Assembly: GCF_001425905.1 (NCBI RefSeq)
Contig: NZ_LMDY01000002.1
Coordinates: 20,455 to 84,454 of the forward strand
Reading direction: 5' to 3'
DNA length: 64,000 nt
Source of the DNA: Methylibium sp. Root1272
GTDB lineage: Bacteria > Pseudomonadota > Gammaproteobacteria > Burkholderiales > Burkholderiaceae_C
Under the pieces are notes generated by a model. That model had not been told where the DNA came from and searched no databases. It saw only the letters and a list, made by a program, of their open reading frames with translations. Both the position numbers and the translations under genes were made by a program. Below, in pieces: positions 17,759 through 25,823 of this stretch (the stretch's first letter is position 1; every line of letters starts with the position of its first letter).

Positions 17759-18481
17759 TCACTTCTTGCTGGGTTGCTTGTCGACGGCCACCGGGCCGGC
17801 GAGGGTCATGACTTCCTCGAGCACCGGCGCGTCGCTCGGCAGCGCGCCGGGGAGTGCGGTCCGCACCTGGTACACGCCGCCGGGCACACCGCTGGCCAGC
17901 ACGAAGGTATAGCGCTTCTGCGCATACTTCTCGAAGCGGGCGCGCAGCGGATCGCTTTCGTATGGGTTGAGACTCACCTCCTGCGCATCGACCTCCCGGC
18001 CGTCGTAGCTGACCTTGGTGTCGCGCACCTTCGCCTCGTCGACCATCGTCATGCGGATGCGCTTGCGGAAGTAGCCCGACTTGCCCTTGGTCAGGCGCTC
18101 CATCTCGCGGATGTCGCGCTCGAGGAAGTACAGGATCACCGGGTTGGCCTGGGCCTCCTCGATCTCCGGCAACTTCATCTTGCGTTCGCCGCTGAGGAAA
18201 CTGCCCTGCACCGTGCAGCACACCTTGCCCTTGCGTTTCACGTCGATGCGCACCTCGTCCTCGAAGCCCGGCTCGAGCGAGCCCGATTTCACGAAGGTGT
18301 AGCGTATCGAGGCGGGGGCCTTGACGTTGGCCAGTTGGTGCTCGACGAACACCAGTTTCTCCGCGCGCGAGAACTCGCTCGGATCGGCGGCGAGGGTGGG
18401 AAGCGTCGTCGTGCAGACGATCGCCGACAGCAGCAGCGTGGCGAGAGCGCTGCGCTGGAAGGGGGCTTGCGCCGGAATCAT
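17759..18481 (-). CDS. Uncharacterised exported protein of the xox operon
   Basis: The 240-residue protein has a signal peptide (ALATLLLSAIVCTTTLPTLAADPS). The mature part is highly charged, beta-rich and contains a single vicinal cysteine pair in GKVCCTVQGSFLSGERKMKLPEIEEA; it ends in a Lys-rich tail. No family assigned. The start overlaps the stop of the protease gene (ATGA at 18478-18481). Its place between a periplasmic protease and a Cys-rich secreted protein in the methanol dehydrogenase operon implies a periplasmic role in maturation or quality control. That role is inferred from context only. Confidence 0.75.
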   Translation of the reverse strand: MIPAQAPFQRSALATLLLSAIVCTTTLPTLAADPSEFSRAEKLVFVEHQLANVKAPASIRYTFVKSGSLEPGFEDEVRIDVKRKGKVCCTVQGSFLSGERKMKLPEIEEAQANPVILYFLERDIREMERLTKGKSGYFRKRIRMTMVDEAKVRDTKVSYDGREVDAQEVSLNPYESDPLRARFEKYAQKRYTFVLASGVPGGVYQVRTALPGALPSDAPVLEEVMTLAGPVAVDKQPSKK

Positions 18482-19500
18482 GGTTTCTCCAGTTCGGCCG
18501 CGAGTTCGCGGGCCTGTTTCGGGTCGAGCGTGGCGAGGCGCGCCACGGCATGTCGTGATTCGCGCAACTGGCCCTGCCGCTTGTAGGCCTGGGCGAGCCG
18601 AGCCCAGCTGCGGTCGTAGTTCGGATCGATCTCCACGCTGCGCCGGAAGGCGCGGATGGAGGGCTCGGGTTGGTGCAGGGCCTCGAACGCGACGCCGAGC
18701 ACGTAGGGCGCCTCCGGATCGTCGCCGATCTCCTGCTGCCAGCGTTCGGCGAGCTCGGCGAGGGCGGTCCACCGCTGGCTTTGCTCGAGCGCGGCCGCCT
18801 GCAGGAAGTAGGGCTGCTCGGCGTCCGGCTGTTCCCAGAAGCTCTTGCCGGGCAGTGGGGCCACGGCGTTGTAGGGCAGCTCGTCGTTCAACTGCGCGAG
18901 CAGCCAGTCGGCCGGCGCGGCGAAGTAGTGCTTGGCGCCGCCGCGCAGCCGGAAGGTCAGAATGCCCACCAGCGCGCCGTCCGCATTGAACAGGCCGCCG
19001 CCGCTCGCGCCGGAGCTGAACCAGTTGCTGCTCTGCACGATCTGGCTGCCGGACCAGCGGTGCAACGCCACCACGTCACCCTCGCTGAGCTGGATGCCCA
19101 CGCCGCCGGTGTAGCCCATGGCCAGCACCTGCTGACCGGGCTGCAGCGTCGCCGCGCGTGCGATCGTGACGGCATCGCCCTCCAGTCGCGGCACTCGCAG
19201 CAGGCACAGGTCGCGCAGCATGTCGGCGGCCTGCAGGTTGGCCCTCCAGCGCACGCCACCCTTGACCACCTGTACGCGTTCGGCATGGCGCGTCACATGG
19301 CAATTGGTCACCACCTTGCCGGGGCCGACGATCACGCCGGAACCCAGCTGGAAGCCCCCCGACGGGCTGACGGCCTCGATCTTCACCACGCTCGGCGCGA
19401 GCCGGATCAGGGCGGCCCGGTCGATGTCGGCCCGCACGTCGAGCGGCAGGCCGAGGCCCAGCAGCAAACCCGCTGCGAGGAGGTGGGGAATCCGACGCAT
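18478..19500 (-). CDS. Periplasmic trypsin-like serine protease with TPR-like C-terminus
   Basis: The 340-residue protein has an N-terminal signal peptide (to about residue 24), then a chymotrypsin-fold domain with an intact triad: His68 in VVTNCHVT, Asp97 in RDLCLL and Ser166 in SSGASGGGLF. After about residue 225, helical sequence with APYVLGVAFEALHQPEPSIRAFRRSVEIDPNYDRSW is TPR-like. There is no PDZ domain, unlike DegP/HtrA. It is the fourth gene of the xoxF operon, 37 bases after xoxJ and overlapping the next gene by four bases. A role in processing or quality control of the exported dehydrogenase is inferred; the substrate is unknown. Confidence 0.85.
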   Translation of the reverse strand: MRRIPHLLAAGLLLGLGLPLDVRADIDRAALIRLAPSVVKIEAVSPSGGFQLGSGVIVGPGKVVTNCHVTRHAERVQVVKGGVRWRANLQAADMLRDLCLLRVPRLEGDAVTIARAATLQPGQQVLAMGYTGGVGIQLSEGDVVALHRWSGSQIVQSSNWFSSGASGGGLFNADGALVGILTFRLRGGAKHYFAAPADWLLAQLNDELPYNAVAPLPGKSFWEQPDAEQPYFLQAAALEQSQRWTALAELAERWQQEIGDDPEAPYVLGVAFEALHQPEPSIRAFRRSVEIDPNYDRSWARLAQAYKRQGQLRESRHAVARLATLDPKQARELAAELEKP

Positions 19501-19537
19501 GGAGCCTGCGACTGCACTCGGCGGCGGGATGGACGGC

Positions 19538-20416
19538 TCACTGCCGCGCGGTCGCGGCCGGGTCGTTGTCGAGCAACGGCACGTTGAAGTCGCGCAGGAT
19601 AGCCGTGATCTCGGGTCGCAGCTTCTCGATCAGCGTCTCGATCTGCTGCTTCCACTCGCGTTCGCCATAGCGCACGCCCATCGCCATCGGGAAATCGAAC
19701 TTGACGCCCGGCTCCGAGCGCATCGGCACGACCACCAGCTGCGGCTGCTGCACCTTCTTCGCGAAGTAGCCGCCGATCGGCCCCCACACGATGGCGGCAT
19801 CGATCTTGCCGCTCGCGAGGTCCTTCTCGATGATCTCCCCCGGATACTGCTTCGGGTCCGCGTTCATGATCTGGTAGGGCACGCCCTGCTCGACCAACTG
19901 GTGCTTGTTCAGCCACTCCGATGCCGGCGAGCGGTCGTAGAGGCCGATGCGCAGCTTCTGGAGTTGCGCGCGATCGAGTGCGAGAAAGTCGTCGATCGAC
20001 TTCACACCATCGAGACCCTTGCCCGGCGCGTAGACCAGCGCATAGGTCGATCGGTAGTACGGCTTGGTGGCCGATACCTGGTCATAGCCGGCCGGCACGC
20101 CCATGATGATGTCGCAGCGGAAATCCTCGCCCGGCAGCTTGTAGCGCAGCGTGTTGCGCACGAAGGCCAGCCGCTGCGGGAACGAGTAGTACTCGACCGG
20201 CAGGCCGAGTTCCTTGGCGAACAGTTCGGCGATCTTGTTCTCGTAGCCCTGCCCGTCGAGGCTGGAAAACGGCAGGTTGTTCGGGTCCTGGCAGACGCGG
20301 AAGGCCTTGCGCGGCGGCGGCGCCTCCTGCGCGACGGCCGGCAAGGCCGCGCCGGTCAGCGCGGCCAGGGCCAGCACGCCGGCGGCGACGGCTTCGCGTC
20401 GTGCGGTGCGCGTCAT
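19538..20416 (-). CDS. xoxJ: XoxJ/MoxJ-like periplasmic binding protein
   Basis: The 292-residue protein has a signal peptide (ending AVAQEAPPPRK) and a type II periplasmic-binding fold beginning FRVCQDPNNLPFSSLDGQGYENKIAELFAKELGLPVEYYSFPQR, the hallmark of quinoprotein-dehydrogenase-associated solute-binding proteins. XoxJ/MxaJ proteins are encoded beside methanol dehydrogenase and its cytochrome and are thought to help activate or assemble the enzyme, not to serve an ABC importer. It overlaps the upstream cytochrome gene by four bases (ATGA), so expression is coupled. No transporter genes are nearby. Confidence 0.9.
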   Translation of the reverse strand: MTRTARREAVAAGVLALAALTGAALPAVAQEAPPPRKAFRVCQDPNNLPFSSLDGQGYENKIAELFAKELGLPVEYYSFPQRLAFVRNTLRYKLPGEDFRCDIIMGVPAGYDQVSATKPYYRSTYALVYAPGKGLDGVKSIDDFLALDRAQLQKLRIGLYDRSPASEWLNKHQLVEQGVPYQIMNADPKQYPGEIIEKDLASGKIDAAIVWGPIGGYFAKKVQQPQLVVVPMRSEPGVKFDFPMAMGVRYGEREWKQQIETLIEKLRPEITAILRDFNVPLLDNDPAATARQ

Positions 20417-20817
20417 TGGATCTCTTCGACCTTGGAACGGGTGATGGCACCGTCCGAACGGCCCTTGAGGTACGCGTAGAGGTGATCGATGTTGTCCATC
20501 ACCTGCGGGCTGCTGCCGAAGCTCTGCATGCCCTTGTCGAGACGGCCGTCACGGACCGTCTTGACGAAATCTTCCTTGCTCAAGGTCTTGAGGCTGGCAA
20601 TAAGCGACGGGCCGACCATGCCTTCCTGGTTCGCGCCGTGGCAACGGTCGCAGGCGGCGGCACGCCAGGTGCGGAAACCCTTCATCGTGTTGGCATCGAC
20701 CTTGTAGCCATCGACGACCTTGTAGAGCGGCTTGTCCTGCGCGGACGCCAACGGGGCCACGCTGCCCAGGGCAACGGCAGCAAAAGAGACAAGCAGGCTA
20801 TTCAGTCGGAACATCAT
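20413..20817 (-). CDS. xoxG: XoxG-like c-type cytochrome
   Basis: The 134-residue protein has a signal peptide (MMFRLNSLLVSFAAVALGSVAPLASAQ) and one haem c site, CDRCH at residues 56-60, in WRAAACDRCHGANQEG. A methionine near GMQSFGS could be the sixth ligand. XoxG is the periplasmic electron acceptor of XoxF methanol dehydrogenase. The start at 20817 (two adjacent ATGs) is chosen because the signal peptide begins there; a longer frame reaches 20886 but adds a non-conserved segment. About 130 bases separate it from xoxF. Confidence 0.88.
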   Translation of the reverse strand: MMFRLNSLLVSFAAVALGSVAPLASAQDKPLYKVVDGYKVDANTMKGFRTWRAAACDRCHGANQEGMVGPSLIASLKTLSKEDFVKTVRDGRLDKGMQSFGSSPQVMDNIDHLYAYLKGRSDGAITRSKVEEIQ

Positions 20818-20945
20818 GATCAACTCAGGGAAGTAAAAGACTCTCATTGAACGACAAGGGGATGGCGAGCGTTGACCGTTCACCATCCCCGCAACACACC
20901 TTTCGTGAGGGGCTCATGCCCCATCACGAAGCTAACGCTTGCAGA

Positions 20946-22766
20946 TCAGTTCGGCAGTGCAAAGACCGTCAGCGAGCCGCCGAGTTCCGTGTACTGGTTC
21001 AGCTCCTTGTAGCCGCCCACAGCACCCAGGCCGTCCTGGTCCTTCTCGAGACCCGCTGCCATGCCGATGCCGGCCCAGCCGCCGATGCCCGAGAACACGC
21101 CCAGGTACTGCTTGCCCTTGTGCTCGTAGGTGAACACGTTGCCGATGATGCCGGACGGGGTCTTGAACTTGAACAGTTCCTTGCTGATGTCCTTGGCATC
21201 GACGCACTTCAGGTAGCCCTCGAGCGTGCCGTAGCAGCTCAGGCCGCCCGCGGTGTTGAGCGAACCGCTCCACACCGAGAACTTCTCGGCCTTGCTCTGC
21301 ACGATCTTGCCGGTGCCCGCATCCCAGGTGATGTAGTTACCCATGCCACCATGGCTGCCCGGAGCCGGGAACATCGACAGCGTCGCGCCGACGTACGGCT
21401 GGCCCGCGGTGTACTCGACCTTGAACGGCTCGTAGTCCATGCAGACGTGGTTCGTCGGCACGTAGAACAGCTTGGTGTTCGGGTCGAACGAGGCCGGCTG
21501 CTGGTCCTTCGAGCCCAACGCCGCCGGGCAGACGCCCTTGGTGTTGACGTCGGGGCCGTTCTGGGCCGTCGAGTACTGCTTCACGACCTGGGGACGGCCG
21601 GTCTTCATGTCGACGTGGGTCGCCCAGTTCACCTTCGGGTCGTACTTCTCGGCCACGAGCAGCGCACCATTGGTGCGATCCAGCGTGTACGCGAAGCCGT
21701 TGCGGTCGAAGTGCACCAGCGCCTTGGTCGGCTTGCCCTTCACATTGATGTCCGCGAGGATCATCTCGTTGATGCCGTCGAAGTCCCACTCGTCGAACGG
21801 CGTCATCTGGTAGACCCAGTTGACCTTGCCGGAATCGACATCACGCGACCAGATCGACATCGACCACTTGTTGTCACCCGGGCGTTGGCTCGGGTTCCAG
21901 GTCGACGGGTTGCCGGTGCCGTAGTACATGGCGTTCAGCGCCTTGTCGTAGCTGTACCAGCCCCAGGTGGTGCCGCCACCGATCTTCCACTGATCGCCCT
22001 TCCAGGTCTTCAGCGACGAGTCGGCGCCCACCGGAGCGACCTTGCCGTCGGTCCAGGTGGTGGTCTTGGCCGGGTCGATCAGCATCTCGGCGTCGGGGCC
22101 CACGCTGTAGCCCTTCCACGCCGGCTTGCCGTCCTTCAGGTTGTAGGCGGCGATGAAGCCGCGCACACCCCACTCACCGCCGGAGATGCCGGTGATGACC
22201 TTGTCCTTGAAGACGTGCGGGGCGTTGGTGTTCACGGCGCCGAGCTTCGGATCACCGTTCTTCACGCTCCACACCACCTTGCCCGACTTGGCGTCCAGGG
22301 CCACGAGGTTGGAGTCGGCCTGCTGCAGGATGACCTTGCCTTCGGCATAGGCCAGACCGCGGTTCACGGTGTCGCAGCACATCTGCGGGATGACCGCCGG
22401 ATCCTGCTTCGGCTCGTACTTCCAGAGAATCTTCTGGGTGTTCAGGTCGATCGCGAACACCTTGTTCGGGAACGGCGAGTGCAGGTACATCGTGCCGTCG
22501 ATGACCAGCGGCGAGCCTTCGTGGCCGCGCAGCACGCCGGTGGAGAAGGTCCACGCGACCTGCATCTTGCCGACGTTGCCCTTGTTGATCTGGTCGAGCT
22601 TGCTGTAGCGCTGGTTGAACATGTCACCAGCCTGCATTGCCCAGTTCTTGGAATTGGCAATGTTCTTCTCGACGTCCGCATTCGCTTGCACGACTGCAGG
22701 TACCGCGAGCAGCGCCAATCCGAGGGGGCGCATCAGGCGCCAACCCGAATGCTTAGAAACTTTCAT
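20946..22766 (-). CDS. xoxF: Lanthanide-type PQQ methanol dehydrogenase XoxF
   Basis: The 606-residue periplasmic enzyme oxidises methanol to formaldehyde or formate with PQQ. It has a signal peptide of about 28 residues, an eight-bladed propeller, and the vicinal disulfide Cys130-Cys131 (MCCDT) next to PQQ. Lanthanide ligands expected for XoxF are all present: Glu198 (GGEWG), Asn286 (GTGNPSTW), catalytic Asp328 and the extra Asp330 (EWDFDG), the residue that is Ala in calcium-dependent Mxa[15 protein letters not shown] near the C-terminus is also XoxF-like. Length is normal. No mxaFI or pqq genes are in the window. The ATG has GGAG upstream. First gene of a seven-gene operon. Confidence 0.93.
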   Translation of the reverse strand: MKVSKHSGWRLMRPLGLALLAVPAVVQANADVEKNIANSKNWAMQAGDMFNQRYSKLDQINKGNVGKMQVAWTFSTGVLRGHEGSPLVIDGTMYLHSPFPNKVFAIDLNTQKILWKYEPKQDPAVIPQMCCDTVNRGLAYAEGKVILQQADSNLVALDAKSGKVVWSVKNGDPKLGAVNTNAPHVFKDKVITGISGGEWGVRGFIAAYNLKDGKPAWKGYSVGPDAEMLIDPAKTTTWTDGKVAPVGADSSLKTWKGDQWKIGGGTTWGWYSYDKALNAMYYGTGNPSTWNPSQRPGDNKWSMSIWSRDVDSGKVNWVYQMTPFDEWDFDGINEMILADINVKGKPTKALVHFDRNGFAYTLDRTNGALLVAEKYDPKVNWATHVDMKTGRPQVVKQYSTAQNGPDVNTKGVCPAALGSKDQQPASFDPNTKLFYVPTNHVCMDYEPFKVEYTAGQPYVGATLSMFPAPGSHGGMGNYITWDAGTGKIVQSKAEKFSVWSGSLNTAGGLSCYGTLEGYLKCVDAKDISKELFKFKTPSGIIGNVFTYEHKGKQYLGVFSGIGGWAGIGMAAGLEKDQDGLGAVGGYKELNQYTELGGSLTVFALPN

Positions 22767-22832
22767 CGTCGTCTCCGTAGTTGGAATGAGTGGGTACAGC
22801 TTTGGGTTTGCTCCGTAGCGCTCCCCGACTCT

Positions 22833-22864
22833 TTTGTAGTCCCGACGTGAGGTACCGAGTACCT
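22833..22864 (-). promoter_or_regulatory. Inverted repeat and putative -10 upstream of xoxF
   Basis: AGGTACCGAGTACCT at 22850-22864 is a perfect inverted repeat (6-base arms, 3-base spacer), 84-98 bases upstream of the xoxF ATG. On the minus strand a TACAAA hexamer (22833-22838) could serve as -10, and the repeat then overlaps the poor -35 position. This would suit an activator-controlled promoter. The assignment is inferred. Confidence 0.45.
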
Positions 22865-22924
22865 AGGACAGACCCTGACCGATCTCGTTCGGGTGGACCC
22901 GCCTGACTCAGAATGGCGCAGACA

Positions 22925-23185
22925 CTAGGGGTTGCCCGAGGCTGAACGCAAATAAATCGGCCGGGAACCAGCATCGTGCACCTGCTGTGCGGCACTGCTG
23001 CGCTGCACAGCGCCGTCGACGACGGCATAGAAGGCGATCAGGAACACCGCTGCGAGGCTCAAGCCCAGCACGATCAGCGCGCGGTGTGCACGCAGCGCCG
23101 GCGGCAACGCGCACCAGCGACGTTTCGCTGCGTCGCGCAGCGCGGTCCACTGGGCGCTGCGCTGCGCAGGGGCCACGCTCTGCAT
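22925..23185 (-). CDS. Small single-pass membrane protein
   Basis: This 86-residue product begins MQSVAPAQRSAQWTALRDAAKRRW, has one strong transmembrane helix (ALIVLGLSLAAVFLIAFYAVV) around residues 36-56, and a short basic C-terminal tail, so the tail is probably periplasmic. No family recognised. The ATG at 23185 overlaps the stop of the upstream small gene by one base (TGATG); the longer in-frame ORF is a shadow of that gene. The arrangement of a soluble protein followed by a small membrane protein could form a pair, but no function can be given. Confidence 0.55.
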   Translation of the reverse strand: MQSVAPAQRSAQWTALRDAAKRRWCALPPALRAHRALIVLGLSLAAVFLIAFYAVVDGAVQRSSAAQQVHDAGSRPIYLRSASGNP

Positions 23186-23385
23186 CAAGCCGAGCCCTCG
23201 CCCTTCTTGCTGAACGCAGCGTCGGGCCAATGTCGGGCCTGCAGCGGAGGCAGCGCGGCCTCGTAGCCGAGCATCGCATGGTCGCTGTCGTCGCCACGCG
23301 GCGACGTGCCGCTGGCCGAGCCGTCGATTCCGCCACGCTGGCACCAACGCCGTACGTCCGCCACCCACTCGTCATCGCTCGCCAT
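23185..23385 (-). CDS. Small hypothetical protein
   Basis: The 66-residue product, MASDDEWVADVRRWCQRGGIDGS..., is acidic at the start and Lys/Ser-rich at the end, without a signal peptide or transmembrane helix. ATG at 23385 is chosen because GGAG lies about eight bases upstream; a GTG precedes it directly. It is translationally coupled (TGATG) to the small membrane protein gene that follows. No family recognised. Codon use is consistent with a real gene, but the size leaves uncertainty. Confidence 0.45.
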   Translation of the reverse strand: MASDDEWVADVRRWCQRGGIDGSASGTSPRGDDSDHAMLGYEAALPPLQARHWPDAAFSKKGEGSA

Positions 23386-23477
23386 CACGCAGCTCCGGCA
23401 TCGCCCGGGACGCCGGGCCGTTGGAAAGATCGTCGGTCAGCATGGCCCGAGCGGCAATCGGCCGACAGAGCGGGCCG

Positions 23478-23497
23478 CTGTAGGACGAGGCCTACAG
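23478..23497. repeat. Imperfect-palindrome repeat, copy 1
   Basis: CTGTAGGACGAGGCCTACAG is a 7-base perfect inverted repeat with a 6-base spacer. It overlaps the TAG stop of the small membrane protein gene 23492-23800 and could act as its terminator. A related 20-mer (16 of 20 identical) occurs at 23900-23919 on the other side of the same gene. Confidence 0.5.
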
Positions 23498-23800
23498 CCC
23501 GGTGGACAGGGCCGCCGGGGCATTTGCCGTCCATCGCGCCAGACACCAATGCCGCTCCGCCTTGTCGGAGTGCTCGCCGCAACGCGCAAGTTCGCCGCTC
23601 GGCGTCGGTGTTCCTTCCTTCATCCCGGGGGACGCCTCGGTGGGGCGCGAGCCACCGACGGCGATCACGAACGCCGACAACAGACCGATGGAGAGCGCGC
23701 CGATGGCGGCGGTGACACGGTGCAGCCATGCCGGCATGCCGCCGCGACGGTCGGGCGCGGGGCGGCTGCCGCGAGAGACGCCGGATGTACGGGTGGTCAT
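23492..23800 (-). CDS. Hypothetical membrane-anchored protein with C-terminal Cys pair
   Basis: The 102-residue product has a basic, Arg-rich N-terminus (20 residues), one transmembrane segment (VTAAIGALSIGLLSAFVIAVG) and a periplasmic tail with LARCGEHSDKAERHWCLARW, whose two cysteines could form a disulfide. ATG at 23800 has an excellent AAGGAG site. The Cys-Trp tail loosely recalls TrbK-like small proteins, but no conjugation genes are near, so I leave it unassigned. The stop codon lies inside a 20-bp palindrome shared with the upstream flank. Confidence 0.6.
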   Translation of the reverse strand: MTTRTSGVSRGSRPAPDRRGGMPAWLHRVTAAIGALSIGLLSAFVIAVGGSRPTEASPGMKEGTPTPSGELARCGEHSDKAERHWCLARWTANAPAALSTGL

Positions 23801-23899
23801 GTCGATCTCCTTGCTGGTCGCGGCGGCTGCCAGCTCCCTCCAGCGCCAGCATGGTGGCGGCGCGCCGGGGCGGTCGCCATCGGCCGCCGTAGCGACGCA

Positions 23900-23919
23900 C
23901 TGTCGGACGGCGCCTACAA
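23900..23919. repeat. Imperfect-palindrome repeat, copy 2
   Basis: CTGTCGGACGGCGCCTACAA resembles the palindrome at 23478-23497 (16 of 20 bases) but its arms are less complementary. It lies 100 bases upstream of the small membrane protein gene (minus) and about 85 bases upstream of the gene at 24005 (plus), so it sits in a divergent promoter region. Confidence 0.4.
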
Positions 23920-24004
23920 ACCACGCTCCGTCGGACCTTCGCGCCTCGGCAGGCAGCGAACCGCCGAAGAACCGAGCCACAATTCGCGACCAACCTGGTC
24001 CTCG

Positions 24005-24946
24005 ATGAGTTCGACGCCACCGCCCCCCGTCAAGACCGCTCTGGGTCACGAAGAACTGCGCCAGCGCACGCGCACGTTCAGCCAGCGCCACCGCACAGTG
24101 CTGCTGCTCGTCGACGGCAAGCGCCAGCGGGACGAGGTGCTCGCGCTGGCGCTGAAGGCCGGGGCGGCGCCGAATTGCTTCGACGAGCTGGTGGCTGCCG
24201 GATTGGTCGACCTCCAGGCGCCGCCGGAGCCCTTCGCGGCCGAGCCCGAGGCCATCTCCGAGGATGCGCCCGAGTCTGCGCCAGCGGACGCGACGGTCGC
24301 CGATCCGCCACCGACGGATCGCGCCGATCTGGACCTGGCCGTGTTCCACGACGTGGTGCTGGGGGTCGAGGTGCCGGAGACGCCGGAGGTGGCCAAGGTT
24401 GCGGACGCCGCGGTCGGCGGCGGCGCGATACGGACCGAGCCGAGTTTCGAGGACAGCGTGCCGGTGCCGCTCGTGCTGCCGGCCGCCAGCGCCGAAGCGC
24501 TGCCCGTGCGGCCCGCCCGAGTAAAGTTCGCCGCGCCGCTGTACCAGCCGCCGCCACGCACGGCCGCATCGCATCGGACCACCACGCCCCGGCTGACGCC
24601 GGGGCCGTCGCAGCTTGCCCAGCGCGCCGCGGACGGCGGCGTGCTGCGCGACGAACCGAAGCCGGCGCCCATCGACGAGGAGCCATTGCTCGCCGAGGTG
24701 CGCAGCCTGCTGATCGGCACCTTGCTGATGGACGGCCCGGTCAGCAGCTCGCTCACGGTGCTGCGCGTCGGCCGTGCGCGCGATCGCTACGAACTGATCG
24801 GCCTGGTCTGGCAGATCGAGCGCGCCCTGGTCGAGGCGCGCCGGCCCCTCGAGGCGCTGAGCCGATTGCGGCGTGCCCGCGAACTGCTGGGCCTGGGCAA
24901 TACCATCGTCGAAGAAGACACCAAGCCCGGTTCCAGCACCCACTGA
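24005..24946 (+). CDS. Hypothetical protein with winged-helix-like N-terminus
   Basis: The 313-residue protein is cytosolic. Its first 65 residues ([36 protein letters not shown]...[12 protein letters not shown]) look like a small winged-helix fold found in many Burkholderiales hypothetical proteins. Residues 70-220 are Pro/Ala/Asp-rich and probably disordered. The C-terminal 80 residues are helical ([22 protein letters not shown]...[11 protein letters not shown]). No catalytic motif. It ends 20 bases before coaX and probably shares its transcript. ATG at 24005 fits the conserved start; the long upstream extension is non-coding. Confidence 0.7.
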   Translation: MSSTPPPPVKTALGHEELRQRTRTFSQRHRTVLLLVDGKRQRDEVLALALKAGAAPNCFDELVAAGLVDLQAPPEPFAAEPEAISEDAPESAPADATVADPPPTDRADLDLAVFHDVVLGVEVPETPEVAKVADAAVGGGAIRTEPSFEDSVPVPLVLPAASAEALPVRPARVKFAAPLYQPPPRTAASHRTTTPRLTPGPSQLAQRAADGGVLRDEPKPAPIDEEPLLAEVRSLLIGTLLMDGPVSSSLTVLRVGRARDRYELIGLVWQIERALVEARRPLEALSRLRRARELLGLGNTIVEEDTKPGSSTH

Positions 24947-24966
24947 CGACGAAGCCCGCCTCGGCC

Positions 24967-25731
24967 ATGACCCTGCTCGCGATCGACATCGGCAACACGC
25001 GTCTGAAGTGGGCGTTGTATCCCTCGCCCGTGCCCGGCAGCGAGCCCGTGGCCCACGGTGCGCGTTTCCTCGAGACCATCGACCAGCTCGGCGAGACCGA
25101 ATGGGCCGGCCTGGCGCCGCCACCGCGCCATGTGCTCGGCTGCTGCGTCGCCAGCGACTCGGTGCGCCACCGCGTCGAGGAGCAACTGGAGCTGTGGGAC
25201 GTGGCGCCGCGCTGGGTGGTGCCGGGCGCGGCCGAGGCCGGCGTGACCAACGGCTACGACCACCCGATGCGCCTGGGCAGCGACCGCTGGGTGGCGCTGA
25301 TCGGTGCCCGCGCGCGCGTGCTCGCCGCCGGCGCGCGCCGGCCGGTGCTGGTGGTGATGGCCGGCACGGCGGTCACGGTCGACGCGCTCGATGCCGACGG
25401 CCGTTTCCTCGGCGGGCTCATCCTGCCCGGCCACGGCATCATGCTGCGCGCGCTGGAAGCCGGCACGGCCGGCCTGCGGGTGCCTACCGGGGAGGTGCGC
25501 GAGTTCCCGACCAACACCAGCGACGCGCTGACCAGTGGCGGCAACTTCGCCATCGCCGGCGCGATCGAGCGCATGCACCGCCATCTGCAGCAGCGCTGCG
25601 GCGAGCCACCGCTGTGCATCGTCACCGGCGGCGCGGGCTGGAAGGTGGTGCCCGCGCTGACGATCGATCACGAACTGATCGACACCCTGATCTTCGACGG
25701 CCTGCTGACCATCGCCGCGCAGCGCGGCTGA
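24967..25731 (+). CDS. coaX: Type III pantothenate kinase
   Basis: The 254-residue protein begins [18 protein letters not shown], the ASKHA phosphate-binding motif of CoaX with the catalytic Asp. It then has [14 protein letters not shown] (pantothenate-binding), [25 protein letters not shown], and a C-terminal [10 protein letters not shown]. It phosphorylates pantothenate in the first step of coenzyme A synthesis; type III enzymes resist CoA feedback. In many betaproteobacteria birA lies upstream; here a hypothetical gene takes that place. Convergent with hslU across a perfect inverted repeat. Confidence 0.95.
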   Translation: MTLLAIDIGNTRLKWALYPSPVPGSEPVAHGARFLETIDQLGETEWAGLAPPPRHVLGCCVASDSVRHRVEEQLELWDVAPRWVVPGAAEAGVTNGYDHPMRLGSDRWVALIGARARVLAAGARRPVLVVMAGTAVTVDALDADGRFLGGLILPGHGIMLRALEAGTAGLRVPTGEVREFPTNTSDALTSGGNFAIAGAIERMHRHLQQRCGEPPLCIVTGGAGWKVVPALTIDHELIDTLIFDGLLTIAAQRG

Positions 25732-25738
25732 GCCGTCC

Positions 25739-25783
25739 GGGTCTCAAGGAAACGCCGGGCCGCCCCAGGTTTCCTTGAGACCC
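25739..25783. terminator. Perfect inverted repeat between convergent coaX and hslU
   Basis: GGGTCTCAAGGAAAC (25739-25753) and its exact complement (25769-25783) form a 15-bp stem with a 15-base GC-rich loop, eight bases after the coaX stop and 40 before the hslU stop. There is no T-tract on either side, so it is a candidate bidirectional terminator or mRNA-end hairpin. Confidence 0.65.
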
Positions 25784-25823
25784 GCGGGGGGGCGGGCTGG
25801 GCGCAGGCCGGCCCTGGGGGTGC

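Noticed and set aside
23492..23800. Possible TrbK-like entry-exclusion protein.
   Set aside because: Only a loose Cys-x(n)-Cys-Trp similarity; no conjugation genes or mobile-element markers occur nearby.
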